Shown one piece after another: positions 6,523 through 15,346 of a stretch of DNA of 64,000 nt; the stretch's first letter is position 1, and every line of letters begins with the position of its first letter. Both the position numbers and the translations under genes were made by a program. Where the stretch lies: assembly GCA_016191815.1 (NCBI GenBank), contig JACPVI010000078.1, positions 41,903 through 105,902 of the forward strand, written 5' to 3'. Below the pieces are notes generated by a model. The model did not search any database and was not told the origin of the DNA. It saw only the letters and a program-made list of their open reading frames with translations. Origin of the DNA: Myxococcales bacterium. Lineage in GTDB: Bacteria; Myxococcota; Myxococcia; Myxococcales; Myxococcaceae.

Positions 6523-9438
6523 ATGCCCACGAGGCTGGCACAGCACCTGGTGGACAAGGGCCTGCTCTCGGCGGACCTCGTCGATGAGGCGCTGAGGCGC
6601 CGCGTCGCGGCGGGAGGGGGAATCGACACCGCGCTGTTGGAGCTGGGCGCCATCTCCGAGGCGGGGGTGCTCCAGGCGCTGGCCGACGTCTCCGGCTTCC
6701 GGCTGGTGAACCTGGCGGACTTCGAGCCCAACCGCGACGTCTCCACTCTCGTCCCCCCGAAGATTGCGGAGCGGCTGGGGGTGGTGCCGCTCTCGGTGGA
6801 CGGCGAGGCGCTGCATGTGGCCTGTAGCTACCCGGTAGCGGAGCAGTCGATGCAGGAGGTGGCCTTCCTGCTGGGGAAGAAGCTGGAGCTGTGGGTGGCC
6901 CTCGAGTGCCGGATCCGCGAGTGGCTCTTCTTCATCTACGGGAGTCCGCTGCCCGCGAGGTACGACGCCTTGCTGTCGGCGATGGATCCGTCCCGGCCGC
7001 AGGCTGTGGCGGGCGTCCCTGTTCCCGCCCTTGCTCCTGCACCGGCCAGACCTCAGGCGGAGGCCAGACCTCAGGCGGAGGTGAAGCCCCAGGCGAAAGC
7101 GCGCCCGGCTCCGGCGCCTCGGGCACCACCGCATCTTTCGCTGGTGGAGACGACGACCCTGGAAGACGCGCTCGCCAAGGAGATGGCCCTCCGCGAGGGA
7201 GTGCTCTCGGAGGAGCCCATCCCGCTGGAGACGAAGAAGGCGCCGCGCCCCGAGGACAAGCCGGCGGCGGCGCGGGTGGTGGCGCCGGAGGCGAGCGTTC
7301 CGGTCGCGCCGGCTCCGGTGGTGGTCGAGCCGGCCCGGATTCCGGAGTCCACGGCGCGCCCGCCGGAGGCCAAGCCAGCGGCAGAGGCCAAGCCGCGGGC
7401 GGTGGTGCCGGAAGCGAGCGTTCCGGTCGCGCCGGCTGCGGTGCTGCTCGAGCCGGCCCGGCTGCCGGCGCCGGCGGCGAACGTGTACGACCGGGTGGAG
7501 ACGGTGGTGCTGGATCGGGCAGGGTATGCGGCATTCGCCCGGGAAGCGCTGAAAGGGAAGCCTGCCCGCGCCGAGCCTGTTCCTCAGCCGGCGATGGCGC
7601 CGCCGGCGGCTCCGGCGGTCGAGCCGGTACCACCTCCGGGTGGACCAGCGCCGGTGGCGGCCAGCTTGGCGGGGCCGGTTCCATCGCAAGAGGAGAGCTG
7701 GACGGTGCCGACTCCTTCGCACGTCCTCCAGGCGCCGGTTGTTCCTCCTGAGCGGCCGACCGTCCCCGTCTTGAAGGCGGTGGCGAGGGCTGAGCCCAAT
7801 CGGTCCGCCGCAGGCGGCAGCGCGGGCGTCCCCCTGGTGCGGGGGGCGGATCCGCACCTGGAGGTGACGCGGCGTGCGCCGATCCCGTCGCCGCCGGCGG
7901 TGCCGCGAGGCGACGAGGTGCCGGACTGGACGCTGGAGAAGGCGAGAGCGGCGCTGACGGAGGCCACGCGGGACCGGGACCGGATCGTCGAGGTGGCGCT
8001 CCGGTATGCGCGGCGGACGTTCGACTTTGCCGCGGCGTTCGTGGTGGTGCGCGGTGCGGCTTGGGGATTCGACGCGCGCGGCGAGGGAGCGGACTCGCTG
8101 CGGCTCCGGGAGGTGTCGGTCCCGCTGGATGCGGTGTCGGTGTTCAGGACGGTGGCGATGACTCGGGGGAGCTACGTGGGGCCGCTGCCGCCGGACGCGC
8201 TGAGCGCGCACTTCCTCGGGCTGTTGGGCCGCGCGCCGAGGACGGTGCTGCTGCATCCGGTGGAGGTGAAGTCGCGGCTGGTGGCAATTCTCTACGGGGA
8301 CAGCGGGCAGAAGCCGGTGAGCCAGCGGAGGCTCTCGGATTTCATCCTCTTCTGCCAGGAGCTGCCGGTGGCGTTCCAGGAGTTGATCCTCCTTCGCAAG
8401 CAGCAGGTGCTGGAGCCGCCGCCGGTGCAGGCGGAGGTGGCGGAGGCGTTCGGCGCCGAGCCGGAGGATGAGCAGCCTACGCCGCCGATGGGGTGGAGCC
8501 CCTCGTCGGGAGCGGCGGCGGTGGAGCACGGCCGGGTGGCGTCGATGCCGGCCATGGCGGCGTCGGAGGGGGCGAGGCCTCCGCCGGACTTCGGGCCGGT
8601 GCTCCGGAGGTTGACCGGACCGGATGCGGCGCAGCGGGCGAAGGCGATGGCGGAGCTGGCGCGCACTCCGGAGGCTTCGGCGAAGGTGTTGAGCGAGGCG
8701 TTTCCGGGTCCGACGGCGTGGGCGCGGTTGCCGGTGGTGGACTTGCCCGAGGCGGACGAGCTGGGGCCGGTGCCTGCGGCGCTGGCGCGGCTGGGGCGGG
8801 CGGCGGCGCAGGAGCTGTCGCGCCTGCTCGACTCGGACGATTCGGACACCCGTTACCTGGCGCTGCTCACCGCGGGGAACCTGCCGTATCCGGAGCTGGT
8901 GGACGGGGTCTTGCGGGGGCTGTTCGACCTGGAGCCGGACATCTCGTCCGCGGCGCGGGCGGCGGCCGTTTCGCTCAGGCGGATTCCGCGGTTCGACTCG
9001 GCGATGAAGGACTTGCGGCAGGAGCTGGCTTCGAGGGATCCGCTGCGGCGTTCGTTGGCGGCGAGGGCCTTGGGGGTGTTGCACGACCGGGAGTGCATCG
9101 AGGGGTTGATTGGGCTCACCGGGTCGGATGATCAGATGGTGGCGCAGGCGGCGGCGGAGGGATTGAGGGAGATCACCAAGGCGGGGTTTGGGACGGGCCC
9201 GCGGGCGTGGACGGCGTGGTGGGCGGAGAACCGGGGGAGGAGGCGGGCAGACTGGCTATTGGCGGCGCTCCGGCACCGGGAGTTCGACGTGCGGCTGTCG
9301 GCGATCGAGGAGCTGTCGCGGGCGTTCAACGACAACCTGGGGTACTTCGCGGACGGGCCTCCGGGGGAGCGGGAGGCGGCGGTGAAGCGGTGGGAGGCTG
9401 CGGTGGCGAGGGCGCCGAGGGACCGGCTGGACCGATGA
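6523..9438 (+). CDS. GspE_N (MshEN)-type / GAF-like / HEAT-repeat protein
   Basis: About 971 residues. I chose ATG 6523 because PTRLAQHLVDKGLLSADLVDEAL is the usual beginning of a secretion-ATPase N-terminal domain; an in-frame ATG at 6481 adds only 14 residues. Domains: GspE_N-like region (1-145, with VPPKIAERLGVVPLSVDGEALHVA cut as the family shows), a Pro/Ala/Val-rich spacer (150-460) with repeated PEASVPVAPA units, a GAF-like domain (about 464-625) and HEAT-like helical repeats (about 705-962). There is no ATPase core, so this is not a motor. MshEN domains bind c-di-GMP in some proteins, so a signalling or scaffold role is plausible. Its stop overlaps the next glycosyltransferase start (ATGA). 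Confidence 0.8.
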   Translation: MPTRLAQHLVDKGLLSADLVDEALRRRVAAGGGIDTALLELGAISEAGVLQALADVSGFRLVNLADFEPNRDVSTLVPPKIAERLGVVPLSVDGEALHVACSYPVAEQSMQEVAFLLGKKLELWVALECRIREWLFFIYGSPLPARYDALLSAMDPSRPQAVAGVPVPALAPAPARPQAEARPQAEVKPQAKARPAPAPRAPPHLSLVETTTLEDALAKEMALREGVLSEEPIPLETKKAPRPEDKPAAARVVAPEASVPVAPAPVVVEPARIPESTARPPEAKPAAEAKPRAVVPEASVPVAPAAVLLEPARLPAPAANVYDRVETVVLDRAGYAAFAREALKGKPARAEPVPQPAMAPPAAPAVEPVPPPGGPAPVAASLAGPVPSQEESWTVPTPSHVLQAPVVPPERPTVPVLKAVARAEPNRSAAGGSAGVPLVRGADPHLEVTRRAPIPSPPAVPRGDEVPDWTLEKARAALTEATRDRDRIVEVALRYARRTFDFAAAFVVVRGAAWGFDARGEGADSLRLREVSVPLDAVSVFRTVAMTRGSYVGPLPPDALSAHFLGLLGRAPRTVLLHPVEVKSRLVAILYGDSGQKPVSQRRLSDFILFCQELPVAFQELILLRKQQVLEPPPVQAEVAEAFGAEPEDEQPTPPMGWSPSSGAAAVEHGRVASMPAMAASEGARPPPDFGPVLRRLTGPDAAQRAKAMAELARTPEASAKVLSEAFPGPTAWARLPVVDLPEADELGPVPAALARLGRAAAQELSRLLDSDDSDTRYLALLTAGNLPYPELVDGVLRGLFDLEPDISSAARAAAVSLRRIPRFDSAMKDLRQELASRDPLRRSLAARALGVLHDRECIEGLIGLTGSDDQMVAQAAAEGLREITKAGFGTGPRAWTAWWAENRGRRRADWLLAALRHREFDVRLSAIEELSRAFNDNLGYFADGPPGEREAAVKRWEAAVARAPRDRLDR

Positions 9439-10223
9439 GGATCAGCGTCGTTACTCCGTCGTTCAACCAGGCGGCGTTCATCGAGCGGACCATCGAGAGC
9501 GTGCTGGGGCAGCGGGGGGATTTCGAGCTGGAGTACCTGGTGGTGGACGGCGGCTCGACCGACGGGACGCTGGAGGTGTTGCGCCGGTACGAGGGGGCGG
9601 TGCGGTGGCTGTCGGAGAAGGACCGGGGTCAGTCGGACGCGATCAACAAGGGGTTTCGGCTGGCGACAGGGGAGGTGCTCTGCTGGCTGAATTCGGACGA
9701 CACGTTGGAGGAGGGGGCGCTGGAGGCGGTGGCGCGGGAGCTCAGGGAGGGTGAGGGGAGGTGGTGTGTGGGGCAGTGCCGGATTGTGGACGAGGAGGAC
9801 CGGGAGGTTCGGCGGCTGGTGACCTGGTACAAGAACTTCCGGGTTCGGCGCTACAGCGTGGAGCGGTTGTTGGTGGAGAATTTCATTTCGCAGCCGGCGA
9901 CGTTTTTCCGGCGGGAGTTGTGGGAGGAGGCTGGGGGGCTGGATGCGGAGCGCTGGTATGCGATGGACTACGACTTGTGGCTGAGGTTTGGGCGGATTGC
10001 GGCGCCGCGGATCGTGCCAAGCTATCTAGCGAGCTTCCGGTGGCATGGCGGGTCGAAGAGTGGGGCGAGGTTTCGGGAGGGCTCCTGGGAGGCGTTCCAG
10101 GTGGCGTGTCGGCACGCGCGGCCTGGGGAGCAGGTGGCGGTGGCGAGGCACTTCTTGCATCACCACGCGCTGGTGGCGGCGTATTCGGTGATGGAGTTGT
10201 TAGGAGGGCGTGGTGAGAGATGA
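9435..10223 (+). CDS. Glycosyltransferase family 2
   Basis: 262 residues from ATG 9435, which overlaps the previous stop as ATGA; the frame is open upstream, but only as antisense-like Gly/Ala filler. GT-A fold: MRISVVTPSFNQAAFIERTIESVL at the start, nucleotide-binding VVDGGSTDGT (about 36-45), the DXD-type NSDDT (about 78-82), and a WYAMDYDLWLRF motif near 175 as in many family 2 enzymes. It transfers a sugar from a nucleotide sugar to a growing glycan on the cytoplasmic face. Codons end strongly in G, unlike the cassette further right. First gene of the right-going polysaccharide arm. Confidence 0.9.
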   Translation: MRISVVTPSFNQAAFIERTIESVLGQRGDFELEYLVVDGGSTDGTLEVLRRYEGAVRWLSEKDRGQSDAINKGFRLATGEVLCWLNSDDTLEEGALEAVARELREGEGRWCVGQCRIVDEEDREVRRLVTWYKNFRVRRYSVERLLVENFISQPATFFRRELWEEAGGLDAERWYAMDYDLWLRFGRIAAPRIVPSYLASFRWHGGSKSGARFREGSWEAFQVACRHARPGEQVAVARHFLHHHALVAAYSVMELLGGRGER

Positions 10224-10279
10224 ATCCCTCTCCGCTTGCTCAGGTGCTTGGGCCACGGGGCAGGAGCCGCGGCCAGGTG

Positions 10280-10307
10280 TTGGAGCAACCCCCCGTTCTG
10301 CTATTAG
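10280..10307 (+). promoter_or_regulatory. Possible sigma-70 promoter before the FkbM-type methyltransferase
   Basis: In the 93-bp gap, TTGGAG (10280-10285) and TATTAG (10302-10307) are 16 bp apart and lie just upstream of ATG 10317. If used, the leader would be only a few bases long. This is a pattern match alone. Confidence 0.25.
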
Positions 10308-10316
10308 CTTGGGCGG

Positions 10317-11045
10317 ATGAACGCGCGTCAGCTTGGGGAGTCGGTGATGCGGCGTTGCCGTTCGGGGTTGCGCCGGTTGGGGATAGAGGCGGGAGGGGTG
10401 TCCTTGGACGCGGCGTTGGCGCGGGCGGCCCGGAGGGGGACGCGGGTTTCGACGATCGTGGACGTGGGCGCCTCGGATGGAAGGTGGTTCCGGGTGGCGG
10501 CGCCGTTTTTTCCTGCGGCGCGGGCGCTGCTGGTGGAGGCGCGGCGCGAGCACGAGGCTGGGTTGCGGGCGCTGGTGGCCGAGTCGCCTGGGGTGGAGTA
10601 CGTGATCTCGGCGGCGGGCGATGCGGTGGGGGAGATCTACTTCGACGCAGCGGATCTATTTGGAGGGATGGCGTCGTACGAGCCGGTGCCTGAGCACTGC
10701 ATCCGGGTGCCGATGACGACGGTAGACGTGGAGGTGAAGGCGCGCGGGCTTCGTGGTCCCTTCCTGTTGAAACTGGACACGCACGGGTTCGAGCTGCCGA
10801 TTCTGGAGGGAGCGAAGGAGGCGTTGCGGGAGACGTCGCTGTTGGTGATCGAGGCGTACAACTTCCGGATTGGGGAAGGAGTGCTCCGCTTCCACGAGAT
10901 GTGCGGTCATCTGGAGGGGAGGGGTTTTCGGTGCGTTGACCTCTGCGACCCGCTGCACCGTCCGCGGGACGGCGCGCTCTGGCAGCTGGACCTGTTTTTC
11001 TCTCCGGCAGGCGCCGAGGCTTTTCGAAGCGAAGCGTACGAGTGA
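10317..11045 (+). CDS. FkbM-family SAM-dependent methyltransferase
   Basis: 242 residues from ATG 10317. Shows the family pattern: SAM loop TIVDVGASDGRWF (about 44-56), LLVEAR acidic strand, VPMTTVDVEVK, and KLDTHGFELPILEGAKEAL (about 144-162), equivalent to the KxDvxGxExxvLxG motif of FkbM proteins. Such enzymes methylate hydroxyls of sugars or polyketides. Between a glycosyltransferase and an asparagine-synthase homologue it most likely O-methylates a glycan residue. Acceptor unknown. Confidence 0.88.
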   Translation: MNARQLGESVMRRCRSGLRRLGIEAGGVSLDAALARAARRGTRVSTIVDVGASDGRWFRVAAPFFPAARALLVEARREHEAGLRALVAESPGVEYVISAAGDAVGEIYFDAADLFGGMASYEPVPEHCIRVPMTTVDVEVKARGLRGPFLLKLDTHGFELPILEGAKEALRETSLLVIEAYNFRIGEGVLRFHEMCGHLEGRGFRCVDLCDPLHRPRDGALWQLDLFFSPAGAEAFRSEAYE

Positions 11046-11076
11046 GCCGTGTCTGCCGGGCGCGTAATGAGATCCA

Positions 11077-13002
11077 ATGTGCGGCATCGCCGGTAAGATC
11101 TTCACCGACCCGGGGCGGCCGGTAAATCGAACCACCATCGAGCGGATGGTCCGGACGCTGGCGCACCGAGGCCCGGACGGAGAGGGGATCTTCGCCGAAG
11201 GGGCGGCCATGCTCGGGCATCGGCGGCTTTCGGTCATTGACCTCTCGAACCGAGCGGCGCAACCAATGGTCAGCGCTAACGGTCGTTATGTGATCGTCTT
11301 CAACGGAGAGATCTACAACTTCGGGGAGATCGGCTCCGAGCTGCGACGGCGCGGGACGGAATTCCGTTCGAACTCGGACACGGAGGTCTTGCTGGAGGCG
11401 TTCGCGACCTGGGGCCCGGAGTGCCTGGGTCGGCTCGCCGGGATGTTTGCCTTTGCGGTATGGGACCGAAGGGAGCGCGTCCTTTTTGCGGCCCGGGACC
11501 GCGTCGGTAAGAAGCCCCTCTTCTACCGAGCGACACCGGACGCCTTTTGGTTCGCTTCGGAAGCCAAGGCGATCCTGGCTGACCCGGATGTGCCGCGGAC
11601 AGTCTCCCTGGAGGCGATCCATCACTACCTGACGTATCAATGCGTACCTGCGCCGTTCTGCGCCTTCGAAGGGTTGAAGAAGCTGCCGCCTGCGCACTTC
11701 CTCGAGGTGCGCCAGGGAGAGGTGCGCACATCTCGGTACTGGCGGCTGCAGTTCGCGCCGAAGTGGGATGTGTCCCGGCGATCGAAGGTGATCGAATTGC
11801 AGGATCGGCTCGTTGGCGCGGTCCGGGAGGCGGTTCGCTTGCGTCTGGTGAGCGACGTTCCGCTGGGTGCCTTTCTATCGGGTGGGGTGGACTCCTCGAG
11901 CATCGTGGCGCTGATGGCCCAGGAGGCCGGCCGCACGGTGCGGACCTTCTCGATTCGGTTCGAGGAGTCGGGCTTCGACGAGTCGGCCTTCGCGCGGAGG
12001 GTTGCGGAGCGCTGGGGCACCGACCATACGGAGCTGACCGTCCGGCCCGAGGCGGCGTCGGTGCTGCCTCGGCTGGCGTGGCATTACGACGAGCCGTTCG
12101 CCGATTCTTCCGCGGTTCCCACCTACTACGTCTCTCGGCTCGCGCGGGAGCACGTTACGGTTGCGCTCAACGGTGACGGGGGCGACGAGTTGTTTGGGGG
12201 TTATGAGCGCTACATCGCGAACGACCTCGCCCGTGCCTACCGGCTGTTGCCTTCCGCTCTCCGAGGCAGACTGACGGCGTTCGCGGCTCGGCTGCCGCGA
12301 GGGGGGTCGGTCAATTCCCCCACTTATGCCTTTGCGAAGTTTCTCGAAATTGCCAACAACGACCCGTTCACCACCAACCTGCTGATGCTGTGCTACTTCG
12401 ACAATGGCATGAAGGCCTCGCTGTTCGAACCAGAGGTGGCGAGGCGGCTGGAGGGTCTGGACTCGTACGAGCTGCTGCGAGCCCGGGTGGCGGCTGGGGA
12501 CGCCGTGGATGTGCGTGACCGGGCGATGTGTGGGGATGTGGAGCTGTACCTGCCAGACGACCTATTGGTGAAGGTGGACATCGCTTCCATGGCGCACGGG
12601 CTCGAGGCGCGCTCGCCGTTGCTGGATCATCGAGTGATGGAGATCGCCGCCCGCATTCCGCCGGAGCACAAGGTTCTAGGTCCGATGACGAAGCGCCTTT
12701 TCAAGGCGGCGTTTCGGAGGCTGTTGCCGTGGAGAGTGCGTCACCGGCGGAAGAAGGGCTTCGGAGTCCCAATCGAGCGGTGGTTGGGGCATGAGCTGCG
12801 GCCACTGGCCGAGGAGCTGCTGCTGGGGGAGCGTGCCCGCGCGCGGGGCTACTTCGCGCCCGCCTCGGTGCGGCGGCTCTTCGACGATCACCTCGAGAAG
12901 AGGCGCAACAATTCGTACCGCATTTGGGCGCTGATGATGTTGGAGCTTTGGCACCGGACATGGATCGATCCTCCCATCGCGCCGGAGGCCCCAGCGTCGT
13001 GA
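11077..13002 (+). CDS. asnB: Glutamine-hydrolysing asparagine synthase (AsnB) homologue, probable glycan amidotransferase
   Basis: 641 residues. Begins MCGIAGKIF, so Cys 2 becomes the N-terminal nucleophile of the glutaminase domain (1-215, with AHRGPDGEG and FNGEIYN). The synthetase domain carries the ATP pyrophosphatase loop LSGGVDSS (267-274), NGDGGDELFGGYERY and KVDIASMAHGLEARSPLLDH. In free metabolism AsnB makes asparagine; homologues in surface-polysaccharide clusters are thought to amidate sugar acids, and this location favours that. The downstream glycosyltransferase start overlaps its stop (GTGA). Confidence 0.93.
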   Translation: MCGIAGKIFTDPGRPVNRTTIERMVRTLAHRGPDGEGIFAEGAAMLGHRRLSVIDLSNRAAQPMVSANGRYVIVFNGEIYNFGEIGSELRRRGTEFRSNSDTEVLLEAFATWGPECLGRLAGMFAFAVWDRRERVLFAARDRVGKKPLFYRATPDAFWFASEAKAILADPDVPRTVSLEAIHHYLTYQCVPAPFCAFEGLKKLPPAHFLEVRQGEVRTSRYWRLQFAPKWDVSRRSKVIELQDRLVGAVREAVRLRLVSDVPLGAFLSGGVDSSSIVALMAQEAGRTVRTFSIRFEESGFDESAFARRVAERWGTDHTELTVRPEAASVLPRLAWHYDEPFADSSAVPTYYVSRLAREHVTVALNGDGGDELFGGYERYIANDLARAYRLLPSALRGRLTAFAARLPRGGSVNSPTYAFAKFLEIANNDPFTTNLLMLCYFDNGMKASLFEPEVARRLEGLDSYELLRARVAAGDAVDVRDRAMCGDVELYLPDDLLVKVDIASMAHGLEARSPLLDHRVMEIAARIPPEHKVLGPMTKRLFKAAFRRLLPWRVRHRRKKGFGVPIERWLGHELRPLAEELLLGERARARGYFAPASVRRLFDDHLEKRRNNSYRIWALMMLELWHRTWIDPPIAPEAPAS

Positions 13003-14183
13003 CGCGGCCGCTGAAGATCCTGTTTCTCATCCCGAAGTTGGACTACGGGGGCGCGGAGCGGCAGTTGGTCTACCTGGCGACCGGCCTGCACCGTCGCGGG
13101 CATCGCATCTGTGTGGCGACCTTCTACTCAGGAGGTGCGCTCGAGCCAGAGCTACGGGCGGCCGGGGTGCGGGTACGTTCTGCCGAGAAGCGGGGGCGCC
13201 GGGACGTGACTGGCTTTCTGCTGCGCCTCGCGCGGCTGGTGCGGGACGAGCAGCCGGAAATCCTCCACGGCTACACCGCGGAGCCCAACGCCCTGGCGGC
13301 GCTGCTCAAGCCTATCGTTCCTGGAGTGAGGGTCGTGATGGGCATTCGAAACTCCAGACTTGAGTTCCAGGAATTTCATTGGCTGCTCCGTCTGGCGCAC
13401 GGGCTCGAGCGGTCGCTTTCGCCGCGTGCCGATTGCATCATCGTGAACTCCAACAGCGGGCTGAAAGACGCGAGGGTGCGCGGCTATCCGACCGATCGCA
13501 TGCTGGTGGTCGCCAACGGAATCGATGCCGCTCGGTTCCGCCCAGACCCAGATGCTCGTCGCCGGCGACGCGCCCAGTGGGAAATCGGCGATCATGAAGT
13601 CCTCGTGGGGCATGCCGCCCGACTCGACCCGATGAAGGACCATTCGACATTCCTCAGAGCCGCTGCAGCTTCGGCAAAGCGGCGGCCCGAGTTGCGGTTC
13701 GTCTGCGTCGGCACCGGGACCGAACCGTCCGGACAACAGCTCGTGGAGCTATCGCTCCACCTCGGCCTCGAGCAGCGGTTGCGCTGGGTGGGGGCCGTGC
13801 AGGACATGCCCTCCGCCTACTGTGCGTGTGACGCACTCGTTTCTTCGTCGGCCTTCGGAGAGGGCTTTCCAAACGTCGTCGCCGAGGCCATGGCTTGCGC
13901 GGTCCCCTGCGTCGTCACCGACGTGGGCGACTCGGCCTTCGTTGTGGGGGGCACGGGATTGGTGGTTCGCCCGGCGGACGCGCAGGCACTGGCCTTCGGA
14001 TTGGAGCAAGTTCTCTCGCGGAAGCAAGACTTGGGACCTGCTGCCCGCGCTCGAATCATCGAGCACTTCAGCGTGGACCAACTAGTCGAGAAGAGTGAAG
14101 CAGCGCTTCTACGCCTCGCACGGGCGAACATCGGGCCCGCGCATTCGCCACGAGCGCCCGCCAGCGACAGGGGCGCACAGTGA
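12999..14183 (+). CDS. Glycosyltransferase family 4 (GT-B)
   Basis: 394 residues from GTG 12999, overlapping asnB as GTGA. N-terminal half: LKILFLIPKLDYGGAERQLVYLATGL, the typical GGAE start of family 4. C-terminal half: VGHAARLDPMKDHSTFLRAAA, and the donor-binding signature SSSAFGEGFPNVVAEAMACAVPCVVTDVGDS with the E-x7-E spacing of retaining GT-B enzymes. Retaining transfer of a sugar to a lipid-linked glycan is expected. Base composition is visibly less GC-rich than the genes left of 10 kb. Confidence 0.93.
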   Translation: MTRPLKILFLIPKLDYGGAERQLVYLATGLHRRGHRICVATFYSGGALEPELRAAGVRVRSAEKRGRRDVTGFLLRLARLVRDEQPEILHGYTAEPNALAALLKPIVPGVRVVMGIRNSRLEFQEFHWLLRLAHGLERSLSPRADCIIVNSNSGLKDARVRGYPTDRMLVVANGIDAARFRPDPDARRRRRAQWEIGDHEVLVGHAARLDPMKDHSTFLRAAAASAKRRPELRFVCVGTGTEPSGQQLVELSLHLGLEQRLRWVGAVQDMPSAYCACDALVSSSAFGEGFPNVVAEAMACAVPCVVTDVGDSAFVVGGTGLVVRPADAQALAFGLEQVLSRKQDLGPAARARIIEHFSVDQLVEKSEAALLRLARANIGPAHSPRAPASDRGAQ

Positions 14184-15346
14184 GAATCCTCCAGGTCGTG
14201 CCCTATTTTGATCCGGCGTACCGTTACGGCGGGCCGGTGCACTCAGTGTTGCAACTCTGCATCCACCTGGCCCGACGCGGTCATGAAGTCACCGTCTACA
14301 CAACAGATGCAAACGGGGACGCGCGGCTGCCTTTCCCGGCCGGGAAGCCAGTCGAGCGCGACGGCTTCACAGCCGTGTACTTCCGCAACTATTTGCTACA
14401 CGAGTACTTCTTCCCTTGCCCTGGCGTGCTTCAACGCCTATGGGCGGAGAGACCCCGCTTCGACGTGATTCATTCGCATAGTCCCTACTCGTTTCTCGAC
14501 CTCGTGCTCGGATCCTACGCGGGCTTCGCCGGAACACCCTTGATCATCTCGGCCAGGGGTTCGCTGGACCCGGTGGCTCGGCGGAAGAAGGGCTTGCTCA
14601 AGCGCGCTAGCGACCTGCTCTACGTCGGGCCCAACCTCCGCCGAGCGGCCTCCTGCGTGGCGCTCACCTCCTGGGAGGCACAGAACTACCGCGCCCTGGG
14701 CATCCCCCCTGGGAAGATTGTGGTGATCCCGAACGGCATCGGACCACCGCCCGAGGGGATCGACGGCCTAGGGTTCCGCCGCCGACACGCCCTCGATGAA
14801 GGAGACGTGGTTTTTCTCTTCATGTCGCGCGTCGATTGGAAGAAGGGGCTCGATCTCTTGGTGCCCGCATTCGCGCGGGTGAGCGCGCGCTGTCACAAGG
14901 CCCGCCTGGTCATTGCCGGCGGGGACTACGGATATGGGCCTGCTCTCGCGCGCCACGTCGCGGATGCGCGGGTGGGGGACCGCGTCCTTCGAGTGGGACT
15001 GCTGGCCGGGCCCGAGAAATGGAACGCCCTCGCCGCGGCGGACGTGTTCTGCCTGACCGCGCGCAGCGAGGGTCTGCCGATGGCAGCGTTGGAGGCGATG
15101 TCATGCGGTCGGCCGCTCGTTCTGACCGACGCTTGCAACCTTCCGGAAGTCGCGCAAGCCGGGGCGGGGGTGATCCTGCCGCAGGACGTGGGCGCCATCG
15201 CAGAGGCAATGACTCGCCTTTGTGCAGACCGAGAGCTGAGGCTGGGGCAGGCTGCCGCTGCGCGGCGCCTGGCGAGAGAGAGATTCTCGATCGAGCGAAC
15301 GATCGATGCCATCGAGGCCTTGTATGCGCGCGTCGCGCGAGCCTAG
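14180..15346 (+). CDS. Glycosyltransferase family 4 (GT-B)
   Basis: 388 residues from GTG 14180, overlapping the previous stop (GTGA). Starts VRILQVVPYFDPAYRYGGPVHSV, with the GGPVHSVLQL loop typical of WcaI/WbuB-like enzymes. ISARGSLDPVARRKKGLLKRA marks the mid-region, and the donor site reads LTARSEGLPMAALEAMSCGRPLVLTDACNLPEV. Second of two adjacent family 4 transferases, so it likely adds the next sugar of the repeat unit. Donor and acceptor cannot be told from sequence. Confidence 0.93.
   Translation: MRILQVVPYFDPAYRYGGPVHSVLQLCIHLARRGHEVTVYTTDANGDARLPFPAGKPVERDGFTAVYFRNYLLHEYFFPCPGVLQRLWAERPRFDVIHSHSPYSFLDLVLGSYAGFAGTPLIISARGSLDPVARRKKGLLKRASDLLYVGPNLRRAASCVALTSWEAQNYRALGIPPGKIVVIPNGIGPPPEGIDGLGFRRRHALDEGDVVFLFMSRVDWKKGLDLLVPAFARVSARCHKARLVIAGGDYGYGPALARHVADARVGDRVLRVGLLAGPEKWNALAAADVFCLTARSEGLPMAALEAMSCGRPLVLTDACNLPEVAQAGAGVILPQDVGAIAEAMTRLCADRELRLGQAAAARRLARERFSIERTIDAIEALYARVARA

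Noticed and set aside
5158..9084. Long antisense open frame (over 1300 codons) opposite the RDD and HEAT genes
   Set aside because: Arg/Pro/Gly-rich with no motifs; it is the third-position shadow of two genuine genes on the other strand, as usual in very GC-rich DNA.
10240..11697. Left-going frame of about 485 codons opposite the FkbM-type and asnB genes
   Set aside because: Low-complexity Arg/Pro-rich translation overlapping two well-supported genes.
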